DNA of 64,000 nucleotides, taken from the NCBI GenBank assembly GCA_023678885.1, contig CM043009.1, positions 11,773,117-11,837,116 of the forward strand, read 5' to 3'. The DNA is from Pogostemon cablin. Its lineage: Eukaryota; Streptophyta; Magnoliopsida; Lamiales; Lamiaceae. How positions within the stretch are numbered: position 1 is the first letter of the stretch; each line of letters starts with the position of its first letter. Both the position numbers and the translations under genes were made by a program. Of this stretch, positions 25,150-34,523 are shown piece after piece. The notes below the pieces were generated by a model. That model made no database searches. It had not been told where the DNA came from and saw only the letters and a list, made by a program, of their open reading frames with translations.

Positions 25150-26160
25150 TACTCGAGTAACTATTGCTGGTGTTGGGATTTTCCATAATTGCAGAGGGTT
25201 CTACATGGGTGGCTTCTCTAGTAGATTTGGCCGTGGCTTTGCTTTTGAAGCAGAACTTACTACTGCTTTAATGGTTATTGAGTTGGCATATGATAGAGGA
25301 TGAAACTCTCTTTGGTTGGAGTCTGACTTGACTTATGTGGTATATGCCCTTTCTTCTCTGTCTTTGGAGCTGCCTTGGAGACTTCTTTCTCGATGGCAAA
25401 GAAGCATCGAGATTACTCGAATGATGTATTTTCGAGTCTCTCCCATCTATCGTGAGGAGAATGTTGTGGCTGATCATCAAGCTGATGTTGGAGGGAATTT
25501 CGTTTGGCATGTTTATGCAACTCTTGATATTCTCCTTCTTATATTTGCATATATGAACTTTGAACTCTAGGATTAAATGAATTTTTGGAATTGTTGCTTG
25601 CTGGGTCACTCTGGTTTCTCACCAATGCGTTTGTATGCGAAGGATATTTCGTCTCTCCGGTGGCAATGCCGCAGGGTGTGTCAGGTGATATATTTCCTTT
25701 TGGTCTTTGTGTACATCATTTCCATTTTGAGTCTTTGATGCTTTTTGTATTGATTCACAGTGATTGAAATAATTGGAGTGTTTGGATGCTGCAGTGGATT
25801 GATTTTGAGCGCCAGGACTCTCTTTAGATCTATGTTAGATAGTGAGTTTTATGAAATTCTTTGGAAGGTGTTCTTTTCCTCTATATGGGTTTTTTCCACT
25901 GGGTTTTTCCGTATAGAGGTTTTTACCGAGGCCGTCTAGGGTGGTTAGCTCTGCCATAGGATTTATTTTCAGTCATGTATTCGGCTGTATAGATTTAGAC
26001 CTCATGTTAGGGTAGGTTTGTTTGGTCGGGTAACAGGATCCCTTGCTTGTTCCCATGTTGGTTGGATTGCAGGATCCCTCTCCTGCACCCATTTGTATTG
26101 TGTTTTTTTGGTCTCCATTGTAGACTTATGGTTTACTTGATTTATTATATTATTTAGTTT
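25150..26160 (+). mobile_element. 5'-truncated LINE (non-LTR retrotransposon) tail
   Basis: The satellite breaks off and the sequence enters an RNase H domain of the type at the C-terminus of plant LINE polyproteins. After its stop comes about 590 bp of T-rich 3' untranslated-like sequence that includes the phrase GGGTTTTTTCCACTGGG and a similar copy of it. The 5' truncation, just past where the first catalytic Asp is expected, fits LINE insertion. No poly(A) tail is seen; the right side runs into the minisatellite near 26161, so the 3' boundary is approximate. Confidence 0.7.
25154..25570 (+). pseudogene. LINE-type RNase H domain remnant
   Basis: The frame reads GFYMGGF, FEAELTTALMVIELA (catalytic-type Glu), WLESDLTYVV (catalytic-type Asp) and YREENVVADHQA (near the last catalytic Asp), ending at TAG 25568-25570. 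The N-terminal part with the first Asp is missing. A TGA at 25301-25303 interrupts the frame just before NSLWLESD. The family removes RNA from RNA/DNA hybrids during target-primed reverse transcription. A domesticated host RNase H-like gene fragment is possible but less likely. Confidence 0.75.
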
Positions 26161-26175
26161 GCTCATTTCCTTCAA

Positions 26176-28551
26176 CATGATGCTCCTTCATTGATCATGA
26201 TGTAAATTTCCTTTCTCATGATGCTCATTTCCATCATCTTATTAATCATTTCCATCATCATGATACTCAATTCCTATATCATGATGCATATTTCCTTCAT
26301 CATGATGCTCATTTCCATCATCATGATTCTTATTTCCTTCATCATTATGCTCATTTCCTACATCACGATACTAATTTCCTTCATCATGATGCATATTTTC
26401 TACATCTTTATGGTCATTTCTTTCATCATGATGCATATTTCCTTCATCATAATGTTCATTTCCTACATCATGAGGCTTATTTCATTGATCCTGATGCTTG
26501 TTTCCTTTATCATGATTCTCATTTCCATCATCATGATGCATAAGTTTATCATCATGATTCATATTTTCTTCATTATGATACATGTTTCCTTCATCATGAT
26601 GCCTATTTCCTACATCATGATGCTCATTTTCTTCATCATGAGGCATATTTTCTTCTTTGTGATGCTCATTTCCAACACCATGATGCTCATTTAATTCATA
26701 ATGATGCTCATTTCATTAATCTTGATAAATATTTCCTTCATCGTGATTCTTATTTCCTTAATTATGATGCGTATTTCCTTCATCATGATGCTCCTTTTCT
26801 TCATCATGATGTGTATTTACTTCATAATGATGCTCATTTCCCTTATTATAATGCTCAATTATTTCAATATGATGTATATTTCCTTGATCATGACGTTTTT
26901 TCCTACATCATGAGGCATATTTCCTTCATCATGATGTTCATTTTCTTCATCATGATGCATATTTTCTTCATCATGATACTCGTTCCTTCATCATGATGCT
27001 CATTTCCATCATCATGATGCTATTTCCTTCGTCATGATGCGTATTTCCTTCATCCTGATGCCTATTTCCTTCATCATAATGATCATTTCACATCATTAAC
27101 CACATTTCCTTCATCATGATGCGTATTACCTTCATAATGATGCTCATTTCAATTATCGTAATGATCGTTTCCCATCATGATGCTCTTTTTCTTCATCTTG
27201 ATGCATATTTCCTTCAGCATGATTATGGTTTCCATCATCATGATGCTCATTTCTTTCATCATGATGTATATTTCCTTCATCATGATAATCATTTCCTATA
27301 TCATTATAGTCATTTTATTCATCATGAAGATAATTTTCATCACCTTAATTATCGTTCCTTCATCATGATGCTCCTTCATTGATCATGATGTAAATTTCTT
27401 TTCTCATGATGCTCATTTCCATCATCTTATTAATCATTTCCATCATCATGATACTCAATTCCTATATCATGATGCATATTTCCTTCATCATGATGCTCAT
27501 TTCCATCATCATGATTCTTATTTCCTTCATCATTATGCTCATTTCCTACATCACGATACTAATTTCCTTCATCATGATGCATATTTCCTACATCTTTATG
27601 GTCATTTCTTTCATCATGATGCATATTTCCTTCATCATAATGTTCATTTCCTACATCATGAGGCTCATTTCATTGATCCTGATGCTTGTTTCCTTTATCA
27701 TGATTCTCATTTCCATCATCATGATGCATAAGTCTATCATCATGATTCATATTTTCTTCATTATGATACATGTTTCCTTCATCGTGATGCCTATTTTCTA
27801 CATCATGATGCTCATTTTCTTCATCATGAGGCATATTTTCTTCTTTGTGATGCTCATTTCCAACACCATGATGCTCATTTAATTCATAATGATGCTCATT
27901 TCATTAATCTTGATAAATATTTCCTTCATCGTGATTCTTATTTCCTTCATTATGATGCGTATTTCCTTCATCATGATGCTCTTTTTCTTCATCATGATGT
28001 GTATTTACTTCATAATAATGCTCATTTCCCTTATTATAATGCTCAATTATTTCAATATGATGTATATTTCCTTGATCATGACGCTTTTTCCTACATCATG
28101 AGGCATATTTCCTTCATCATGATGCTCATTTCCTTCATCATGATGCATATTTTCTTCATCATGATACTCGTTCCTTCATCATGATGCTCATTTCCATCAT
28201 CATGATGCTCATTTCCTTCGTCATGATGTGTATTTCCTTCATCCTGATGCCTATTTCCTTCATCATAATGATCATTTCACATCATTAACCACATTTCCTT
28301 CATCATGATGCGTATTACCTTCATAATGATGCTCATTTCAATTATCGTAATGATCGTTTCCCATCATGATGCTCTTTTCCTTCATCTTGATGCATATTTC
28401 CTTCAGCATGATTATGATTTCCATCATCATGATGCTCATTTCTTTCATCATGATGCATATTTCCTTCATCATGATAATCATTTCCTATATCATTATAGTC
28501 ATTTTATTCATCATGAAGATAATTTTCATCACCTCAATTATCGTTCCTTCA
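26176..28551 (+). repeat. 1188-bp direct tandem duplication inside the minisatellite
   Basis: 26176-27363 and 27364-28551 match base for base apart from scattered differences, at a constant offset of 1188-1189 bp. For example GCTCCTTCATTGATCATG occurs at 26182 and 27370. Irregular units such as GATCCTGATGCTTG repeat in both copies, so this is a block duplication and not chance similarity between 21-bp units. Confidence 0.92.
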
Positions 28552-30204
28552 TCATGATACTCATTTTATTCATCATGATGAATATTTTCTTCATATGATT
28601 CTTATTTCCATCATCATAATGCTCATTTATTTCACCATGATGATCATTTCCTCCATCATGATGCATATTTCCTTAAACGTAATGCTCATTTCCATCATTT
28701 TGATAATCATTTCCTTCATCATGATGTTCATTTCCTTCATCATGATGCATATTTCCTTCATCATTATGCTAATTTTCATCATCAGGATGCATAATTCCTT
28801 CATCATGATGCTCATTAACTACATTATGATGCATTTTTCCTTAATCATGATACTCTTTCGTACATCATATTGTATATTTCCTTCATCATGATGTATATTT
28901 CTTTCATCATGATGCTCATTTTCTACACAATAATGCATATTTTCTTCATCATGATGCTCACGTTCATCATCTTGATAACTTTTTTCTTCATCATCATACT
29001 CATTTCATTTATCATTATGCACATTTCCTTCATCATGATGCCTATTTCCATCTTCATGATGCTCTCCTTTATCGTGATTCTCATTTCCTTTGTCATGATA
29101 CTCATTTCCTTCATTATGATGCATATTTCGTTCATCATGACGATCTTCCTACATCATGATGCATATTTCCTCGTCTCGATGCTGAATGACTTCATCATGA
29201 TCCAATTCTTCATCATGATGCTCATTTCCATCATCATGATACGTATTTCCTACATCATGATGCTCATTTCCTAAGTCATGATGCTAATTTCCTGCAACAC
29301 GATGCTGATTTCCTTCATCGTGATGCATATTTACTTTGTCATGTTGATCATTCCCTTCATCATGATGCATATTTTCTTCATAATGATGTTTATTTCCATT
29401 ATCTTTATAATCATTTCCTTCATCATGATGCTCTTTTCCATCATCTTAATGTTCGTTTCCATCATCATGAAGCTCATTTCATTAATCATGATGCATATTT
29501 CCTCCATCGTAATGCTCATTTCCTAAATTATGATGCAAATTTCCTTCATCACGATGCTCATTTTTCCATCATCATAATGAACATTTCCTTCATCATGATG
29601 CATATTTCATCCATCATGATGCTCATTTTCATCATCGTGATGCTTATTTCCTTCATCATAATGCATATTTCTATCATCATGATTCTCATTTCCTTCATCA
29701 TGATGCATATTTCCTTCATCATGAGGCTCATTTCCTTTATCATGATGCATGTTTCCTTCTTCATGATGCTAATTTCCAACATCATGATGCTCATTTCATT
29801 CATCATGATGTATATTTCCTTCATCATGATTCTCGTTTCCTACATCATGATGCATATTTCCTTCATTATGATGTTCATTTCCAACAAAATGATGATCATT
29901 TCCTTCATCATGACGATTATTTCCTTCTTCGTAATGCTTATTTCCTTTGTAAATGTTCATTTCCATCATCATGATGCTCATTTCCTTCATCATTATGCTC
30001 ATTTCTGTCATCATGATGCATATTTCCTTCATCATGATACACATTTCCTTTATTATGATGCATATTTCCTTCAACATGATGCTCATTTCCATCATAATGA
30101 TACTTATTTCCTTCATCATGATGCATATATCCTTTATCGTGACGCTCATTTCCTTCATCATGATGCTCATTTCTTTGATCATGATGTAAATTTCCTTCAT
30201 CATG

Positions 30205-31293
30205 ATGCTCATTTCCTACATCATGATGCATATTTCCTAAATCACAATGCCCATTTCCAAAATCTTATTAATGGTTTCCTTCATCATGATACTCAATTCC
30301 TTTATCATGATGCATATTTCCTTCATTGTGATGCTCATTTCCATCATCATGATTCTTATTTCCTTCATCATGTTGCGTATTTTCTTCATCATGATGCTCA
30401 TTTCCTACATCACGATACTAATTTCCTTCATCATGGTGCATATTTCCTACATCTTTATGGTCATTTCTTTCATCATGATGCATATTTCCTTCAAAATGAT
30501 GCTCATTTCCTACATCATGAGGCTCATTTCCTTGATCATGATGCTCATTTCCTTCATAATGATGCTCATTTCCATCATCATGATGCATAAATCTATCATC
30601 ATGATGCATATTTACTTCATCATGATACATGTTTCCTTCATCATGATGCCTATTTCCTACATCATGATGCTCATTTCCTTCATCACGATGCATATTTCCT
30701 TCATCATGATGCTCTTTTCTTACATCATGATGCACATTTAATTCAAAATGATGCTCATTATATTAATCATGATAAATATTTCCTTCATTATGATTCTCAT
30801 TTCCTTCATATTTACGCGTATTTCCTTCATCATGAAGCTCATTTCCTTTATCATGATGTATATTTACTTCATAATGATGCTCATTTCCTTCATAGGTACA
30901 TTTCCTTCATTATGATACATATTTTCTTCATCAAGACGTTCCTTTCCTATGATGCATTTTTCCTTCATCATGATGCATATTTTCTTCATCATGATGCTCA
31001 TTCCCTTCATCATGATGCTCATTTCCATCATTATGATGCTCATTTACTTCGTCATATGCTTATTTCCTTCATCATAATACCTATTTCCTTCATCATGATA
31101 ATCATTTCCTACATTATTATGGTCATTTCCTTCATCATGATGCTCATTTCCTTCATTATGATGCTCATTTCCTTCATCTTGATGTATATTTCCATCATCA
31201 TGATTTTTATTTCCATCATCACGATGCTTATTTCCTTCATCTTGATGCATATTTTCTTCATCATGATTCTGATTTCCATCATCATGACGCTCA
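30205..31293 (+). repeat. Older, diverged third copy of the 1.19-kb minisatellite block
   Basis: The order of irregular units seen from 26218 (ATCTTATTAAT, ATGATACTCAATTCC, CATCTTTATGGTCATTTC, TTTAATTC then TTAATC) recurs from about 30247 with more substitutions and some lost units. This supports repeated block amplification at different times. Confidence 0.75.
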
Positions 31294-31299
31294 TTATTA

Positions 31300-31520
31300 T
31301 TTCTTTTCATATTTAAGAATAATAAATATATATAAAAACTTTCTACATTAAATCCGATCAGTTCTAACATTGTAAAGTTCATTGTTTTTTTAAAATAATT
31401 TTATAAATTTTTTCATGTTAAGAATAATAAATACATATAATAAATTTCCACATTAAACCCGATTAGTTCTAACTTTGTAAAATTCATTATTTTTTAAAAT
31501 AATTTTTATTAAATTTTTTC
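31300..31520 (+). repeat. Left arm: two tandem 105-bp AT-rich units
   Basis: Copies start near 31311 and 31422. Both contain AATAATAAATA, ACATTAAA(T/C)CCGAT, AGTTCTAAC and a TTTTAAAATAATTTT run. They match the right arm in inverted orientation. Confidence 0.8.
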
Positions 31521-31539
31521 ATTTTTAAAAATAATAAAT

Positions 31540-32040
31540 AAAGAATGTGTATGAAATGAGAAAATGAGCAATGTAATAAAGGAAAAATGCACCTAAATTA
31601 GAAAATGAGCATCAAAATGAAGGAATTGTGCATCGAAATGAAGGAAATGAGCATCGAAAATGAAGGAAATGTGCATTAAAATGAGAAAGTGAACATCGAA
31701 GCCAATGAAATGTTAATCAAAATGAGAAAATGAGCATCGAATATAAGAAATTAGTATCAAAAAATAAAGGAAATGAGCATCGAAATGAAGAAAGCGTGCA
31801 TTGAAATGATAAAATTAGCATCGAAATGAAGGAAATGTACATCGGAATTAGAAAATGAGTGTCAAAATGAAGTAAACCTCATCAAAATGAAAAATGAGCA
31901 CTGAAAATTAGGAGACGTGCATCGAAATGAGCATTAAAATGAAGGAACCGTTCATTTGAAATGAGAAAATGAGCATCGAAACAAAGAAATTGTTGATTGA
32001 AACAAGAAAATGAGCATCGAAATGAACGAAATATGCTTTT
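31540..32040 (-). repeat. Variant 21-bp minisatellite in inverted orientation
   Basis: Units on this strand read ATGAGCATCGAAATGAAGG and variants. They correspond to the reverse complement of the large array's unit with the palindromic ATCATGATGA changed to ATCGAAATGA. Units are more degenerate than in the 5-kb array. Confidence 0.8.
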
Positions 32041-32139
32041 TAATAAATAAAGATATTACAAATTAAAAAAATATTTTCCAAATTAAAACCATTAGGTTCT
32101 AACCTTTTTAAACCATATAAAAATTTTTCTGCATTATTC

Positions 32140-32235
32140 TATGCACAATTCCTTCATTTCGATGCTCATTTTTCTAATTTTAGTGCACTTTTCCTTCATT
32201 TCATTGCTCATTTTCTCATTTCGATACAAATTCTT
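32140..32235 (+). repeat. Variant minisatellite units in forward orientation
   Basis: Units such as TTCCTTCATTTCGATGCTCA and TTCCTTCATTTCATTGCTCA lie in the opposite orientation to 31540-32040, giving an inverted pair around about 32040-32140. Confidence 0.75.
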
Positions 32236-32280
32236 TATTTATTATTTTAAAAATAAAAAAAATAATAAAAATTACTTTTA

Positions 32281-32629
32281 AAAAAAAATGAACTTTACAA
32301 AGTTAGAATGGATCGGGTTTAATGTGTAAAATTTTTATATGTATTTATTATTCTTAAATATGAAAAAAAATTAACAAAAATTATTTTAAAAAAATAAACT
32401 TTACAAGATTAGAACTGATCAGATTTAACGTGAAAATTTTTTAAATGAATTTATTATTCTTAAATATTAAAAAAATTAATAAAAATTACTTTAAAAAAAT
32501 AATGAACTTTACAAGGTTAGAACTGATCATGTTTAATATGGAAAATTTTTATATGTATTTATTATTCTCGAATATGAAAAATATTAACAAAAATTATTTT
32601 TAAAAACAATGAACTTTACAAGGTTAGAA
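32281..32629 (-). repeat. Right arm: three and a part tandem 107-bp units, inverted
   Basis: Copies start near 32281, 32388, 32493 and 32603 (partial). Each has AACTTTACAA, a GTTAGAA-like phrase and TTTATTATTCT. They are the reverse complement of the left arm units. Confidence 0.8.
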
Positions 32630-32636
32630 ATGCTAC

Positions 32637-33086
32637 GCACGAGAATAAGGAATCTTAATCTAAGAAATGCTATGCACGAGAATGAATAACTATTTTGCCG
32701 CTGGCATGATCAGTGGATATCAAGGTAACCCGAAACAAGAATGTTAAACTGTATGACTCTAGAAACTTCATGATATACTTGGATGAGTTTTCTGAATTCG
32801 CCCAAGGTTATTGCAATTTATTGTGATAATAATGGTGCAGTTGCAAACTTGAAGGAATCACGAGTCCAAAAGGCAATTAATCACATTAAGAGCAAGTACC
32901 ACCTTATACGAGAAATCGAATGATGAAGGAAATATTGTTGTCGCCAAGATTGCATCGGATGATAACCTAGTAAATCCTTTTACAAGGACCTTAAGGCGAA
33001 AGCTTTCGATGGTCGTGTAGTGGGTATGGTAATCAGATGTATGGTAGTAGACATGACAACATAGTCTTTTAGTATAAATAGAATAT
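32637..33086 (+). pseudogene. Copia RNase H 3' fragment, copy C
   Basis: Matches the end of the internal region of copies A and B. GGTGCAGTTGCAAACTTGAA, CGAGAAATCGAATGATGA and GCATCGGATGATAACCTAGT are seen in order. In one frame the legible residues include NNGAVANLKESRVQKAINH. It begins abruptly after the fold-back-like structure, lacks everything upstream and is followed by a weakened polypurine tract (AAATAGAATA) and an LTR. Confidence 0.8.
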
Positions 33087-34115
33087 TGTTGGATTGATCA
33101 AATGATTACATCTTATAATTTATTTATATGTCTGATGCAATAGTCTACTAACTTTATAGTGTAGATAATATGTTGTGCAACAACATGCGGAAGATCATAT
33201 TATCGATTTCCTTATAATGTATAATAGATGCTCACAACTGAGATAGATGGGGACTCTCTATCGGGATGGTTGTAGTGTGATTTGGTATTAGATTATCTTG
33301 ACTATAGAATCACATTAGTGAACTTTGTGTATATTGTGCAGGACCGCTTGAGATCGTTCGACTTATATTGATTATATAGGAGAACTTGATCACGGTTATT
33401 ATGGATGTTCGTGCTCTTGATCCCTATACAATAACCTCGACACGTAAGGCAGTACGTATTTCTTTGATTCATCAATGGGTGAGATTAACATGTAATTAAA
33501 TCAACAAACTCGGTGAGTTGGAAAGTAGTACTATCTATATGGTGTGATGTTGATTATAGAAGGAATCCGTGTCCACTATAGGTAGATATGTCCCCTTGAG
33601 GAGCTCAGAATGATTATCATGTAAACTCTGCAGGTGGATTTATTCCGGCATGATAATGAAGTTGAGTGGTGCTACTCTTGGATGAGATGTTAATTAATAG
33701 AGTTGTCAGTAACTTAATTAATTAATGGGCATTGTATATCTTAAACATGGGGAGACTAACGGGCTCGTTAGAAGAAGCCCATAACGTAATTATAGGATTA
33801 GAACAGTAGTGTGATAATAATATTTTAGTGGTATATATTATTATTATTGGACTTAAGTATAAGTTTTAAGCTAAACTTGGATACTTAAGCCCAGTGGTGG
33901 TCCAACTCTAATTTCTACTCCTGGTCCCTTCTGTAGCCAATATATAAGTCATCTCAGCTGTCCGGAAACACTAATTAATTATTCACGCCTAACCATGAGT
34001 AGGGAGAGAGAACAACAGATTGAGAAGATCTTGAGGATCGTCGTCCACACGACGTCAAGATTGGACTTGAGAATATAGCAGAAGATCAGAAGCTTGTTTG
34101 CTGCTGTTGTTCGTC
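33087..34115 (+). repeat. Copia-type LTR, copy C, internally deleted
   Basis: Starts TGTTGGATT at 33087 and then skips about 60 bp of the family LTR, resuming at GATCAAATGATTACATC. It then follows the LTR (GTTGTGCAACAACATGCGG, GTGAGTTGGAAAGTAG, CCTGGTCCCT, CCAATATATAAGTC) with much more divergence than copies A and B, until similarity fades near 34115. The usual CCAACA end is not found here. Confidence 0.75.
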
Positions 34116-34523
34116 AACTTCTATGATTTTCAAAAATTATGTAGAACTCAGAAATGGACGTGTGATACACCTTTAGAAAACCACAGAAGAGAGTATCATT
34201 TTAGCGTGTAGATCACTTGTATCGAAGATCGGATGAGGAATTTAAGCCCAAAACCGTGAGGCTGCACAGGCTGCCGACGAGAATCTTTCTTCTTCAACAT
34301 GCCCTGGTGAAAGGTAATACATTTTTATATTTTCTTGCTTTCTCTATTTATAGAATTGTATGGAACCCTAACGGTTAATATTAACCAAATAATCGAACGT
34401 CAACAATTGCATCGAAAATATAAATAAATTATAAAATACAATTATTTGATCAATGATTCTAATTACAAATATTGTTAAAACATTGTTCATACTAAAACTG
34501 GACTTTTAGTATGCAATCCAACA
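34116..34523 (-). repeat. Head of a copia-type LTR in inverted orientation
   Basis: Read on the minus strand from 34523 it starts TGTTGGATTGCATAC and continues with ACTAAAAGTCCAG and TTTAGTATGAACAATG, about 100 bp of the family LTR head, and then diverges. Further along the minus strand CTATAAATAGAG (about 34345-34356) looks like a TATA box. The left limit is unclear. With 33087 it forms an inverted-terminus pair of LTR heads. Confidence 0.6.

Larger units (their letters stand above)
26161..31293 (+). repeat. 21-bp minisatellite array with palindromic core, about 5.1 kb
   Basis: More than 200 head-to-tail units. The common part is TTCCTTCATCATGATG, with a 5-base ending that alternates between CTCAT and CATAT, so many pairs form a 42-bp dimer. 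The core CATCATGATG is a perfect 10-bp palindrome. Because 21 is a multiple of three, the array stays open in several frames on both strands (for example 29577-30590, 337 codons), giving heptapeptide repeats such as FLHHDAH or MLISFIM. No start context, promoter or constraint points to a gene. Confidence 0.95.
31294..32636. mobile_element. Fold-back-like element with tandem inverted arms and an internal minisatellite
   Basis: Left arm (31300-31520): two tandem copies of an AT-rich unit of about 105 bp containing AAGAATAATAAATA, GATCAGTTCTAAC and GTAAAGTTCATT. Right arm (32281-32629): three copies plus a partial copy of the same unit as reverse complement (AATGAACTTTACAA, GTTAGAACTGATCA, TTTATTATTCTTAAATA). 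Between them lie about 500 bp of repeats with ATGAGCATCGAAATGAAGG on this strand (31540-32040), a further arm-like piece (32045-32125) and a short stretch of the same repeat in opposite orientation (32140-32235). The arrangement resembles fold-back elements. No coding region or target duplication was found. Confidence 0.65.

Noticed and set aside
29577..30590. 337-codon open frame in the minisatellite as a protein gene
   Set aside because: Explained by a 21-bp unit, a multiple of three; other frames and the opposite strand are open too. No promoter or conserved start.
26161..31293. CRISPR array
   Set aside because: Units are contiguous with no unique spacers, and the context is a plant genome.
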